Source: Shimia sp022448905
GTDB lineage: Bacteria; Pseudomonadota; Alphaproteobacteria; Rhodobacterales; Rhodobacteraceae
Assembly (NCBI RefSeq): GCF_047126315.1
Contig: NZ_CP138953.1
Span: 1,302,001 to 1,366,000 of the forward strand
DNA length: 64,000 nucleotides
Direction of reading: 5' to 3'
Shown: piece by piece, positions 16,202 through 25,966 of the stretch
Position numbering within the stretch: position 1 is the first letter of the stretch
How the letters are laid out: the number at the start of each line of letters is the position of its first letter
Notes under the pieces: generated by a model
Seen by the model: the letters and a program-made list of their open reading frames with translations, nothing else
Database searches by the model: none
What the model was told of the DNA's origin: nothing
Translations under genes and position numbers: made by a program

Positions 16202-17590
16202 ATGCTCAACACGCTTTCAGGTCGGTTCCTGATCCTGACGGTCATCTTTGTGATGCTGGCGGAAATCCTGATCTTTGTGCCGTCGATTGCGCGCTATCGG
16301 GAAGACTATCTGTTGCTGCGGTTGGAGCGGGCGCAGATTGCCTCGCTTGCGCTTCTGGCGGATGACATGATTGATGTGGAGCTGGAGCAGGAGCTCTTGA
16401 AAAACGCGGGCGTGTATAACGTGGTGTTGCGGCGCGATGAGATGCGGCAGTTGATCTTGAGCTCTCCCATCCCGGAGCCGATCAGCGCGACCTATGACAT
16501 GCGCAGCGCCACGGCGGGCGTGTTGATCAAAGACGCGATGATGCAGCTGTTTGAGACCCGCAACCGTGTGGTGCGGGTGATTGGCGCGCCGGTGCAGGAC
16601 GCCGGGCTGTTGATCGAGGTGACGATGGACACCGCAGAGCTGCGCATGTCGATGATTGACTACGGTGTGCGCATTCTGGCGCTGTCTGCGGTGATCTCGG
16701 TGGTCACGGCATTTTTGCTGTTTCTGGCGGTGCGGGCCATTTTAGTTCGCCCGATCAAAGGCGTGGTCGGCTATATGCAGACCTATGCCGCGGCCCCGGA
16801 GGATGCGCGCAGTCTGATTAAGCCGCAAGCCGGTGTGACGGAATTGCGGGAGGCGGAAGAGGCCTTGCTGGCGTTGCAGACAGAGTTGACAGCTTCGCTC
16901 AAACAGCGGGAACGGTTGGCACAACTGGGCGGCGCGGTGGCTAAGGTGAGCCATGATCTGCGCAATATCCTGACCTCGGCGCAGCTGTTCACCGATCGCA
17001 TTGAAAGCAGTGAAGACCCGCTTGTGCGGCGGTTGGCGCCCAAACTGGTGAACTCGATCACCCGCGCGGTGCATCTGTGTGAAAGTACTTTGGCGTTTGG
17101 CAAAGCTGAGGAGCCTGCGCCGACGCTGACGCGGTTTGCGTTGAGTGAGACCGTGGGTGATGTGATCGCCTCTGAACGGCTGGCGGTGGAAGACTACGAC
17201 CTGAGCTTTGGCGAGGATATTCCGGCGGGCATGATGGTTCGGGCCGATCCGGAGCAGATGTTCCGGGTGGTGAGCAATCTGGTGCGCAATGCGCGGCAGG
17301 CGATTGTGGCGAGCGGGCAGCCGGGTGAGATCGCAGTGAGTGCCACGGAAAATGACGACTCATGGCTGATCACGGTGAAAGACACCGGGCCGGGGTTGCC
17401 GCCCAAAGCACAGGAACACCTCTATCAACCGTTCCAAGGCGGGATTCGCAAAGGCGGGTCCGGTTTGGGGCTGGCAATTTCCTCAGAATTGGTGCGCGGA
17501 CACGGCGGAATGCTCACGCTTTCAGAGACCGGCGCGGGCGGAACAACCTTTGAAATATGCCTTCCGAAAGGGGAAGTGGCGATAAAATGA
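16202..17590 (+). CDS. Membrane sensor histidine kinase, no adjacent response regulator
   Basis: 462 residues. Transmembrane helices at about 7-30 and 158-182 enclose a periplasmic sensor region. A HAMP-like linker follows, then the phospho-acceptor motif AKVSHDLRNILTSAQ with His251, N-box NLVRNARQAI, G1 VKDTGPGLP and G2 GGSGLGLAISSEL. All ATP-binding motifs are present, so the kinase should be active. It starts 18 nt after the flavoprotein. No response regulator is adjacent; the partner must lie elsewhere. Confidence 0.85.
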   Translation: MLNTLSGRFLILTVIFVMLAEILIFVPSIARYREDYLLLRLERAQIASLALLADDMIDVELEQELLKNAGVYNVVLRRDEMRQLILSSPIPEPISATYDMRSATAGVLIKDAMMQLFETRNRVVRVIGAPVQDAGLLIEVTMDTAELRMSMIDYGVRILALSAVISVVTAFLLFLAVRAILVRPIKGVVGYMQTYAAAPEDARSLIKPQAGVTELREAEEALLALQTELTASLKQRERLAQLGGAVAKVSHDLRNILTSAQLFTDRIESSEDPLVRRLAPKLVNSITRAVHLCESTLAFGKAEEPAPTLTRFALSETVGDVIASERLAVEDYDLSFGEDIPAGMMVRADPEQMFRVVSNLVRNARQAIVASGQPGEIAVSATENDDSWLITVKDTGPGLPPKAQEHLYQPFQGGIRKGGSGLGLAISSELVRGHGGMLTLSETGAGGTTFEICLPKGEVAIK

Positions 17591-17652
17591 TTTTTCTTCG
17601 TTTTAGCCCTTGCGCCCCCTGAGAGTTCACTTTAAACCGCCCCTCACACCGC

Positions 17653-17729
17653 GCTCTGGTAGCTCAGCTGGATAGAGTACTTGACTACGAATCAAGGGGT
17701 CGGGGGTTCGAATCCTCCCCAGAGCGCCA
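17653..17729 (+). tRNA. tRNA-Arg (anticodon ACG)
   Basis: 77 nt. The acceptor GCTCTGG pairs with CCAGAGC, the D-arm is GCTC-AGCTGGATA-GAGT, and the anticodon stem CTTGA/TCAAG encloses loop CTACGAA with anticodon ACG at 17687-17689. The T-arm is GGGGG-TTCGAAT-CCTCC, followed by discriminator G and an encoded CCA. A34 would be edited to inosine by TadA to read CGU, CGC and CGA. Confidence 0.95.
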
Positions 17730-17832
17730 CTATACTCCCCACAGAATAGTGACATATCCAGCTTCCATACATTGACGTTTTACGCCCTGTTTTGCAGGCG
17801 GATTTGCGCGTGGTTTGCCTTTGTGTTGATGT

Positions 17833-18741
17833 CTAGGGCAGGTCCACTTCGGGAATCATCTGCTTCAAACGCTCGCCTGCAAAATCCAGGAAGGCGCGGA
17901 CTTTGGGGGCGACCAGTTTGCTTGGCGGGTAGACCAAATGCACTGCCCAAGGCGGTGGCAGGAAAGGTTGCAGAAGCGGCACCAACTCGCCGCGCTTAAG
18001 TTGTTCATCAACCGTATAAGACAATGCCATAGTGATGCCTTCTCCGTCGATGGCGGCGGCAAGAGCTGTGGGGGCATCGTTGACCTCAAAGCGCGGGGTG
18101 AGCTGCACATGTCCACGGGTGCCACCGGAGTTATAGTGCCAGTCGTGGCTGGGCAATATTCCGGTGAACCCAATCATCGTATGCCGTTTCAGATCGGGAG
18201 GCACTTTGGGGGTGCCATGTCGGGCGAGATACGCCGGGCTGGCGACAAACAGGCGGCGCACGTGGCCAAGGCGCTTTGCCATCAAGTTTGAGTCCGGCAG
18301 GTTGCCGATGCGGATGGCCACATCAATGCCTTCCTCCACAAGATTGGTGACCCGATCCACGGCGATCAGAGACACGGACATGCGCGGGTGCGCCTCCAGA
18401 AAGGCGCGCACGACAGGGCCTGCTATCAGGCGGCTGAAGGTCATAGAGCAGGATACGGTGAGATGGCCCTGGGCGATGCCCATCTGGCCCACAGCCTGCT
18501 TTTCCGCGTCATCAATTTCGGAGAGCAGGCGGCGGGTGGCCTCCAGAAAGCTGCTGCCCGCATCGGTTAGAGAGAGTTGCCGGGTGGAGCGGGTCAACAG
18601 TTGCACGCCCAGCCGCGCCTCCAGTGCGTTCATGGTGCGGGTCACGGCGGGCGGGGACATACGCAACTTGTTGGCGGCCTGCACAAAGCTGCCGGTGTCA
18701 TTGATGGCCGCGAAGACCTCCATCTGTAGGATGCGATCCAT
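17833..18741 (-). CDS. LysR-family transcriptional regulator
   Basis: 302 residues from the ATG at 18741; an in-frame GTG lies 9 nt upstream. The N-terminal winged HTH reads VFAAINDTGSFVQAANKLRMSPPAVTRTMNALEARLGVQLLTR, followed by a LysR effector domain. It resembles the CrgA/DsdC-like subgroup. It is divergent from an exported alpha/beta hydrolase, and LysR proteins usually control the divergent gene; an ATAGC-N6-GCTAT dyad lies between them. The effector is unknown. Confidence 0.88.
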   Translation of the reverse strand: MDRILQMEVFAAINDTGSFVQAANKLRMSPPAVTRTMNALEARLGVQLLTRSTRQLSLTDAGSSFLEATRRLLSEIDDAEKQAVGQMGIAQGHLTVSCSMTFSRLIAGPVVRAFLEAHPRMSVSLIAVDRVTNLVEEGIDVAIRIGNLPDSNLMAKRLGHVRRLFVASPAYLARHGTPKVPPDLKRHTMIGFTGILPSHDWHYNSGGTRGHVQLTPRFEVNDAPTALAAAIDGEGITMALSYTVDEQLKRGELVPLLQPFLPPPWAVHLVYPPSKLVAPKVRAFLDFAGERLKQMIPEVDLP

Positions 18742-18750
18742 TTGTTCCAC

Positions 18751-18873
18751 TTTCTGAAATAGTGACTTTCAAGATCGGCATATTATTCCGAAATAGCAAG
18801 GACGCTATCTGTCCTCTTGTCAAAAGCGACACCGCCACACCCTGGCGCAGCGTTCATAACGAGGGATACAGAT
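18751..18873. promoter_or_regulatory. Divergent promoter region with LysR-type dyad
   Basis: The gap between the LysR gene and the hydrolase holds ATAGC-N6-GCTAT (18793-18808), with the T-N-A geometry of LysR boxes. GAAATAG occurs twice, once in that dyad's left flank and once nearer the regulator. Binding by the adjacent LysR protein is inferred from position and symmetry. Confidence 0.5.
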
Positions 18874-19860
18874 ATGAAACGGAATGATCTTAAACAGAGT
18901 TTGCTCACCGGCTTGGTCACGCTTGGCCTCGGGGCGCAGCTGACGTCTTTGCCAACACTGGCGCAGGCCGGGCAGTTGCCGCAAGCTGAGGCTGCGGTCA
19001 CCTACAACACGGTCACCATCGAGGGACAGGAGATTTTCTACCGCGAGGCTGGTCAGGCAGACGCACCGGTTGTGCTGTTGTTGCATGGGTTCCCTACCTC
19101 GTCTCAGCAGTACCGCAACCTGATCCCGGAGTTGGCGGAAGACTATCGGGTGATTGCGCCGGACTATCCGGGATTTGGCGCCAGTGCGATGCCGGGTCGG
19201 GCAGCGTTTGACTACAGCTTTGCCACCTATGCCTCGCTGATGGATGGGTTCACCGATGCCTTGGCCTTGGACAGCTACAGTCTCTACGTGATGGATTACG
19301 GCGCGCCGGTGGGTTACCGGCTGGCGTTGAAGGAGCCAGAGGCGGTTGAGGCGCTGATCATTCAGAACGGCAATGCCTATGACGAGGGCTTGCAGGAGTT
19401 CTGGGACGTGTTCCGCACCTATTGGGCGGACGGCGGAGCCGAGGCCCGCGAACCGTTGCGGGACTTTCTGAATGTGACGGCCACGGAATGGCAATATACC
19501 CATGGGGTGCCTGAGAGCCATGCGCATCGCCTGAGCCCGGATGCCTGGATGCTGGATCAGGCCTATCTGGACCGGCCGGGCAATCAGGAGATCCAGCTGG
19601 ATCTGTTTTACGACTACCGCACCAACGTTGATCTTTATCCGGAGTTCCAAGCCTATTTCCGTGCGCATCAGCCGCCGACGCTGATTGTCTGGGGAGAGAA
19701 TGACTACATCTTCCCGGCGGAAGGGGCTGCGCCCTATTTGCGTGACCTGCCGGAGGCCGAGTTGCACATGATTGATGCGGGGCATTTCATTCTGGAATCG
19801 CACGGGCCGGAAGTGGCGGGGCTGATCCGCGCGTTTCTGGATCGAGAAATCAAAGACTAA
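18874..19860 (+). CDS. Exported alpha/beta hydrolase with Asp nucleophile (epoxide hydrolase/dehalogenase-like)
   Basis: 328 residues from the ATG at 18874, which has GAGGG 8 nt upstream; a longer frame from 18817 is less likely. A signal peptide ends around LPTLAQA. The alpha/beta fold shows the oxyanion motif LLLHGFPTSSQQY, a nucleophile elbow VMDYGAPVGY with Asp141 in place of Ser, acid Asp277 in VWGENDYIFP and base His304 in IDAGHFILESH. An Asp nucleophile is the mark of epoxide hydrolases and haloalkane or haloacetate dehalogenases. It is divergent from a LysR regulator, suggesting inducible use of an external compound. Confidence 0.75.
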   Translation: MKRNDLKQSLLTGLVTLGLGAQLTSLPTLAQAGQLPQAEAAVTYNTVTIEGQEIFYREAGQADAPVVLLLHGFPTSSQQYRNLIPELAEDYRVIAPDYPGFGASAMPGRAAFDYSFATYASLMDGFTDALALDSYSLYVMDYGAPVGYRLALKEPEAVEALIIQNGNAYDEGLQEFWDVFRTYWADGGAEAREPLRDFLNVTATEWQYTHGVPESHAHRLSPDAWMLDQAYLDRPGNQEIQLDLFYDYRTNVDLYPEFQAYFRAHQPPTLIVWGENDYIFPAEGAAPYLRDLPEAELHMIDAGHFILESHGPEVAGLIRAFLDREIKD

Positions 19861-19870
19861 CCCAACGCGG

Positions 19871-19890
19871 CGCGAGGGGAGCCTCTCGCG
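19871..19890 (+). terminator. Weak hairpin after the alpha/beta hydrolase
   Basis: CGCGAGGG and CCTCTCGCG can form a stem of about 8 bp around GAGC, with one G-T pair. It is followed by TCGTACTTCTCTTCC rather than a clean T run. The rest of the gap to the next gene (to 20059) shows no gene I can support. Confidence 0.35.
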
Positions 19891-20059
19891 TCGTACTTCT
19901 CTTCCGCTCGCAAAGGGACTGATACAATGACACCCCGCCCCCATTTCCGCCGTTTACCGGCAAACCGGAGAGAGTCCCGCTGGCCTACAGGCCGGAGGAT
20001 CATCCCGGCCTGTTCGACCTGGCCCTGTAATCTGTCACTGTCAGAGAAAGGTCCGAGAT

Positions 20060-20662
20060 ATGGGACATAAGTTTGCAGAGATTGCCTTTACCGACGCGGT
20101 GAAGCGGCACCAGGAGGACGCCGGGACGCGTGCATCCTATGCGCGGATGGAAGCGCGGGAGGATTACAACAATCGGTTGGGCCCGCATGAGGCGCAGTTT
20201 ATTGCGGCGCGGGACAGTTTTTATATGGCGACGGTCAGCGAGATTGGCTGGCCGTATATGCAGCATCGCGGCGGGCCGGTGGGGTTCCTAAAGGTGCTGG
20301 ATGAGCGACGGCTGGCGTTTGCCGATTACCGAGGAAATCGACAGTACGTGAGCCTTGGCAATCTCAGTCAAAACGAGCGCGTGTCCCTGTTTTTTATGGA
20401 CTACCCCAATCGGACGCGGCTGAAGCTGTTGGGGCGGGTACGGGTTATTGCACCGGAGGAGGAGGCGTTGTTGGCGCGGCTGTCACCGGATGCGGGGTAT
20501 CGCGCCCGGGTGGAGCGTGGGTTTGAGATCACGTTGGTTGGGTTCGACTGGAACTGTCCGCAACACATAACACCACGTTATTCCCAAGCCGAAGTGGAAG
20601 GCGAGTTTCTGCGGCTTCAGAACCGGATTCGCGAACTGGAAGACCAATTGGCGGGATCTTAA
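20060..20662 (+). CDS. Pyridoxamine 5'-phosphate oxidase-fold protein
   Basis: 200 residues with the FMN-binding split-barrel seen in PNPOx-like proteins: FIAARDSFYMATVSEIGWPYMQHRGGPVGFLKVLDERRLAFADYRGNRQYVSLGNL, then VSLFFMDYPNRTRLKLLGRVRV. The C-terminal 35 residues form a short predicted coiled coil (EGEFLRLQNRIRELEDQL). The enzyme is not PdxH; this subfamily is usually annotated only as a flavin-binding or general-stress protein. A clear terminator follows. Confidence 0.75.
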   Translation: MGHKFAEIAFTDAVKRHQEDAGTRASYARMEAREDYNNRLGPHEAQFIAARDSFYMATVSEIGWPYMQHRGGPVGFLKVLDERRLAFADYRGNRQYVSLGNLSQNERVSLFFMDYPNRTRLKLLGRVRVIAPEEEALLARLSPDAGYRARVERGFEITLVGFDWNCPQHITPRYSQAEVEGEFLRLQNRIRELEDQLAGS

Positions 20663-20675
20663 AGTTTGCGATGGG

Positions 20676-20705
20676 GGTCGGTGGCGAAAGTCACCGGCCT
20701 TTTTT
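20676..20705 (+). terminator. Rho-independent terminator after the PNPOx-fold gene
   Basis: GGTCGGTGGC (20676-20685) pairs with GTCACCGGCC (20690-20699), including two G-T pairs, around a GAAA tetraloop and runs into six T residues. The T run overlaps the stop codon of the convergent LysR gene. Confidence 0.85.
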
Positions 20706-21621
20706 ATCCGCGTTTCACCTCTTTGGCGGAGGCCACATAGGGTTGCAGGCTTTCGATAAAGGCGTCGATAAAATCCAGTACAACAGGCGAGGTGGGGCCG
20801 GAGGCGGGTTGCAGGATTGAGAGGCGGTGGAAGAGCTGGGGCTTGAACGGGCGGATCACGATGCCGGTGGCGCGGTAGGCTTCTGAGTCCAGTGCGCTGA
20901 CCACAGAGGCGCCCATGCCCTGGGCTACCATGGTGCAGGCGGTGGTGAACTGGCGCACTTCGATCAGGCTATTGAGTTCCACGCCGTCTTCTGAGAAGGC
21001 GCGGGAGAGGTGCTGGTAAAACCGGCTGTCGCGGCGGGTGTGAATCAAGCGCTCTTGGGCGAGGTCGCGCGGGGTGATGTGATCCTGATCCGCCAGCGGG
21101 TGGCCAGCGGGGAGGATGCAGGCGGATTTGATGTGCAGATCCTGGCTGCGGGTGGCGGGGTGACCGAGGAAACCGTCGGTGATGCCGCAGTCATATTGCT
21201 CACCGATGATCCATTCGAGAATGCGCTCTGGGCGGTCCGGTTCCAGGGTCACGGTGACGTTTGGGCGCTCTTTGAGGAAGTTGACCAAAACGCCGGGCAA
21301 GTGGCTGGTGGCGAAGCCGGGCAGGCAGGCGATGCGGACGTGTCCGCCGGTGCGCTCAATCAGGTCGCGGCGCAGATCGTCGAGGTGATCCAGCCCGTCC
21401 AGAATACGCTGCACCTCAGCCAGAAGGTAGCGCGAGTCACTGGTGGGTTCGAGCACACCGCGGTGGCGCGTGAAGAGTTCAATGCCGGCAGATTGGGAGA
21501 AATCTGAGAGCAAACGGCTTACTGCTGGTTGTGAAACACCCATGCGTTTGGCGGCTTTTGTCATATTGCCGGTTTCGGCCACGGCGCGGAAAGCTTCGAG
21601 CTGTCTTAGTTGGAATTTCAA
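20704..21621 (-). CDS. LysR-family regulator divergent from the ugp operon
   Basis: 305 residues. The HTH region is FRAVAETGNMTKAAKRMGVSQPAVSRLLSDFSQSAGIELFTR, followed by a standard LysR co-inducer domain. The ATG at 21621 is well placed. Its divergent position to ugpB, with three ATAAC/GTTAT half-sites in between, makes it a likely regulator of glycerophosphodiester / glycerol-3-phosphate uptake here, in place of the PhoB control known in E. coli. The effector is unknown. Confidence 0.87.
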   Translation of the reverse strand: MKFQLRQLEAFRAVAETGNMTKAAKRMGVSQPAVSRLLSDFSQSAGIELFTRHRGVLEPTSDSRYLLAEVQRILDGLDHLDDLRRDLIERTGGHVRIACLPGFATSHLPGVLVNFLKERPNVTVTLEPDRPERILEWIIGEQYDCGITDGFLGHPATRSQDLHIKSACILPAGHPLADQDHITPRDLAQERLIHTRRDSRFYQHLSRAFSEDGVELNSLIEVRQFTTACTMVAQGMGASVVSALDSEAYRATGIVIRPFKPQLFHRLSILQPASGPTSPVVLDFIDAFIESLQPYVASAKEVKRG

Positions 21622-21672
21622 TGGCTTATCTCATGTTCGCCGCGATGCGGCATGTTTACTGTTTGGTTAAAC

Positions 21673-21701
21673 TATAACATAGCGTTATGCAATTTGTTAT
21701 A
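21673..21701. promoter_or_regulatory. LysR-type operator between the regulator and ugpB
   Basis: ATAAC-N5-GTTAT (21674-21688) is a dyad, and a further GTTAT (21696-21700) follows; the outer arms TATAACA (21673-21679) and TGTTATA (21695-21701) also mirror each other. It lies about 50-80 bp from both starts, in the AT-rich stretch. Use by the adjacent LysR regulator is inferred. No PhoB-type direct repeat was seen. Confidence 0.55.
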
Positions 21702-21771
21702 AATTCTTCACTTGCATTATGGCTTTAACTTTTCAATGATCCCGCCAGCACAGCAGATGGAGGAATTTCCT

Positions 21772-23079
21772 GTGACTCAATTTAAGACAGTTTTGTTTGG
21801 TGCTTTGGCCGCTGGCATGACCGCTGGCATGGCTTCCGCACAAACCGAGATCAACTGGTGGCACGCCATGGGCGGCACCAACGGCGAGCGCGTGGACAAG
21901 ATTGCGGCGGATTTCAACGCCAGCCAGTCCGAGTACAAAATCGTACCGTCCTACAAAGGCAACTACACCGAAACCATGACCGCTGCTGTGGCGGCGTTCC
22001 GCGCCAAAGAGCACCCGCATCTGGTGCAGGTGTTTGAAGTGGGCACCGCAACCATGATGGCCGCCAAAGGCGCGATTTATCCGGTTGAGAAGATGATGGC
22101 GGACGCCGGTGAGCCTTTTGACAAAGGCGACTACCTGCCAGCGGTGATTTCCTACTACCAGACCCCAGAGGGCGAACTGCTGTCCATGCCGTTCAACAGC
22201 TCCACCCCGGTTCTGTGGTACAACGCGGACGCGCTGAAGGCGGCTGGTGTTGACGCGCCAAAGACCTGGGATGATGTGAAATCCGTTTCCCAAGCGCTGG
22301 TCGACAACGGTATGGACTGCGGCATCAGCTTTGGTTGGCAGTCCTGGGTGATGCTGGAGAACTATTCCTCCTGGCACGACAAAGAAATGGGCACCAAAGA
22401 GAACGGTTTTGCCGGTTTCGACACCGAGTTCACCTTCAACAAAAACGACAAGCTGGCCGCGCGTCTGGACGACGTGGCAGCGATGTCTGAAGGCAACCTG
22501 TTCAAATATGGCGGTCGTCGCGGTGACTCCCTGCCGATGTTCACCAACGGTGAGTGCGGCATGTGGATGAACTCTTCCGCATACTATGGCTCCATCAAAT
22601 CTCAGGCTGAGTTTGAATTTGGTCAGACCATGCTGCCGCTGGACACCGCAGCTGCGGATGCGCCACAGAACTCCATCATTGGTGGCGCAACCCTGTGGGC
22701 GCTGGCCGGTCATGAATCTGAGGAATACAAAGGTCTGGCGAAGTTCATGACTTACCTGTCTTCCCCAGAAGTGCAGGCGTGGTGGCACCAGGAAACTGGC
22801 TACGTGCCAATCACCACTGCGGCTTGGGAACTGTCCAAGGACCAGGGTTTCTATGACAGCAACCCAGGCACCGACACAGCGATCAAACAGCTGAGCCTGA
22901 ACACCCCAACCGCCAACTCCCGCGGCATCCGCTTTGGTAACTTCGTGCAGGTGCGCGACGTGATCAACGAAGAGATGGAAGCGCTGTGGGCTGGTGACAA
23001 ATCCGCTCAGGAAGCATTGGACGCCGCCGCTGAGCGTGGCAACGCCCTGCTGCGCAAGTTTGAGCGTTCCGCCAAATAA
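21772..23079 (+). CDS. ugpB: sn-glycerol-3-phosphate ABC transporter, periplasmic binding protein
   Basis: 435 residues from the GTG at 21772, chosen because GGAGG lies 8 nt upstream and a signal peptide (MTQFKTVLFGALAAGMTAGMASA) then follows. The family-1 binding fold is clear: EINWWHAMGGTNGERVDKIAADFN, PSYKGNYTETMTAAVAAFR, and a C-terminal SSPEVQAWWHQETGYVPIT. It matches UgpB for G3P and glycerophosphodiesters. Codon choice is strongly biased, in keeping with abundant expression. It starts a ugpBAEC-ugpQ operon. Confidence 0.92.
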   Translation: MTQFKTVLFGALAAGMTAGMASAQTEINWWHAMGGTNGERVDKIAADFNASQSEYKIVPSYKGNYTETMTAAVAAFRAKEHPHLVQVFEVGTATMMAAKGAIYPVEKMMADAGEPFDKGDYLPAVISYYQTPEGELLSMPFNSSTPVLWYNADALKAAGVDAPKTWDDVKSVSQALVDNGMDCGISFGWQSWVMLENYSSWHDKEMGTKENGFAGFDTEFTFNKNDKLAARLDDVAAMSEGNLFKYGGRRGDSLPMFTNGECGMWMNSSAYYGSIKSQAEFEFGQTMLPLDTAAADAPQNSIIGGATLWALAGHESEEYKGLAKFMTYLSSPEVQAWWHQETGYVPITTAAWELSKDQGFYDSNPGTDTAIKQLSLNTPTANSRGIRFGNFVQVRDVINEEMEALWAGDKSAQEALDAAAERGNALLRKFERSAK

Positions 23080-23093
23080 GTGAACCTCCCCTG

Positions 23094-23124
23094 CGCCCGG
23101 CGGACCATTGGTGTTTGCCGGGCG
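23094..23124 (+). terminator. Hairpin between ugpB and ugpA
   Basis: CGCCCGGC (23094-23101) pairs with GCCGGGCG (23117-23124) around a 15-nt loop, followed by TGTTTCTGT. As after aapJ, it lies directly behind the binding-protein gene and probably reduces permease expression or stabilises the ugpB mRNA. Confidence 0.6.
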
Positions 23125-23163
23125 TGTTTCTGTCTAAACGACCCACCCTGACTTGAGGGCCGC

Positions 23164-24045
23164 ATGCTCAAACGCGTCCACTTTCCCACATCTGTCTTGC
23201 CCTACCTGCTGGTGGCGCCACAGATTATCATCACGCTGATCTTCTTTATCTGGCCTGCGAGCCAGGCGGTGTATCAGTCTTTCCTGATCGAAGACGCCTT
23301 TGGTCTGTCCACCGAGTTTGTGTGGTTTGAAAACTTCCAGATCTTGTTCGAAGACGAGCTCTACCTAGAGACCTTCTGGCGCACGATCGTGTTTTCGGCC
23401 GCTGTGGCGGTTCTGTCGATGGGCTCGGCCCTGATCCTGGCGGCCTTTGCCGACCGTGTGGTGCGCGGCGCAACCACCTACCGAACGCTGATGATCTGGC
23501 CCTATGCGGTGGCGCCGGTGCTGGCCGGTGCGCTTTGGGTGTTCATGTTCAACCCGACGTTGGGCATCTTCCCATATATCCTTGAATTCATTGGCATCGA
23601 CTGGAACCATTACCTGAATGGCACCCATGCGATGCTGCTGGTGATCTTTGCCGCCGCGTGGAAGCAGATTGCCTATAACTTCCTGTTCTATCTCGCCGCG
23701 ATGCAGTCGATCCCGCGCTCTTTGATTGAAGCGGCGGCGATTGATGGGGCAGGGCCGGTGCGCCGGTTCTGGGACCACATCTTCCCGCTGATCTCGCCCA
23801 CGACCTTCTTCCTGTTGGTGATCAACGCGGTTTACGCCTTCTTTGACACCTTCGGCATCATCCATGCGGTGACCCAGGGTGGTCCGGCCAACAGCACAAC
23901 GATCCTTGTCTACAAGGTGTTTAACGACGGCTTTGTTGGGCTCGACCTTGGCGGGTCGGCGGCGCAGTCGGTGATCCTGATGATCCTCGTGATCGCAATG
24001 ACGGTGGTTCAGTTCCGCTATGTCGAAAGAAAGGTGGAATACTGA
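23164..24045 (+). CDS. ugpA: sn-glycerol-3-phosphate ABC transporter permease UgpA
   Basis: 293 residues, six hydrophobic segments. The MalF/UgpA-type EAA loop is EAAAIDGAGPVRRFWDHIFPLISPTT. It forms the channel with UgpE. Its stop TGA (24043-24045) shares one base with the ugpE start. Confidence 0.92.
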   Translation: MLKRVHFPTSVLPYLLVAPQIIITLIFFIWPASQAVYQSFLIEDAFGLSTEFVWFENFQILFEDELYLETFWRTIVFSAAVAVLSMGSALILAAFADRVVRGATTYRTLMIWPYAVAPVLAGALWVFMFNPTLGIFPYILEFIGIDWNHYLNGTHAMLLVIFAAAWKQIAYNFLFYLAAMQSIPRSLIEAAAIDGAGPVRRFWDHIFPLISPTTFFLLVINAVYAFFDTFGIIHAVTQGGPANSTTILVYKVFNDGFVGLDLGGSAAQSVILMILVIAMTVVQFRYVERKVEY

Positions 24046-24896
24046 TGGTTGAAAATCGTCGTATCCTTGGGATCATTTCCCACATCGTGCTGATCCTTGG
24101 CGTGATCATGGTGGCTTTGCCGATCTGGATCACCTTTGTCGCCAGCACCCATGACGCGGTGCGGATGACGCAGGCGCCGATCCCGATGCTGCCTGGCTCG
24201 CATTTCATTGAAAACTTCAAACAGACGCTGTTTGGCGCTGGGCTGTCGGGGTCAGAAGGCGCTCCGGTGTGGCGGATGCTACTCAACTCGCTGGCGATGG
24301 CCCTGATGATTGCTTTTGGCAAAATTGCGATTTCGCTGCTCTCGGCCTTTGCGATTGTCTACTTCAAGTTCCCGTTCCGCATGGGGTTCTTCTGGATGAT
24401 CTTCATCACCCTGATGTTGCCGGTGGAAGTGCGGATTTTACCAACCTTTGAGGTGGTGGCGAACCTAGGCATGCTCAACAGCTATTGGGGCCTGTCGATC
24501 CCGCTGATCGCCTCGGCCACGGCCACATTTATGTTCCGGCAGGTGTTCTTGACCATTCCCGATGAGATGCTGGAAAGCGCGCGCATTGATGGAGCTGGCC
24601 CGCTGCGGTTCTTCTGGGACATCCTGATCCCGCTCAGCCGGACCAATATCGCCGCGCTGTTTGTGATCCTCTTCATCTACGGCTGGAACCAGTACCTCTG
24701 GCCGCTCTTGATCACCACCGACACCGACATGACCACCATTGTGATGAGCATCAAACAGATGCTGGAAGCGGCAGAGCAATCGCCGCAGTGGAACATCATC
24801 ATGATGACCGCGCTTTTGGCGATGATCCCGCCGGTGTTTGTGGTTGTTGGCATGCAAAGGCTCTTTGTGCAGGGCCTCACTGAAACTGATAAATAA
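24045..24896 (+). CDS. ugpE: sn-glycerol-3-phosphate ABC transporter permease UgpE
   Basis: 283 residues with six hydrophobic segments and the MalG-type EAA loop ESARIDGAGPLRFFWDILIPLSRTN. It ends with the usual QGLTETDK tail of UgpE. It begins within the ugpA stop codon and is followed by ugpC after 14 nt. Confidence 0.92.
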   Translation: MVENRRILGIISHIVLILGVIMVALPIWITFVASTHDAVRMTQAPIPMLPGSHFIENFKQTLFGAGLSGSEGAPVWRMLLNSLAMALMIAFGKIAISLLSAFAIVYFKFPFRMGFFWMIFITLMLPVEVRILPTFEVVANLGMLNSYWGLSIPLIASATATFMFRQVFLTIPDEMLESARIDGAGPLRFFWDILIPLSRTNIAALFVILFIYGWNQYLWPLLITTDTDMTTIVMSIKQMLEAAEQSPQWNIIMMTALLAMIPPVFVVVGMQRLFVQGLTETDK

Positions 24897-24910
24897 CGGG
24901 GATCCTGAGA

Positions 24911-25962
<1,052 letters not shown>

Positions 25963-25966
<4 letters not shown>

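Noticed and set aside
19927..20080. Short Arg/Pro-rich plus-strand frame in front of the PNPOx gene
   Set aside because: Overlaps the PNPOx start, has no ribosome site and looks like random GC-rich sequence.
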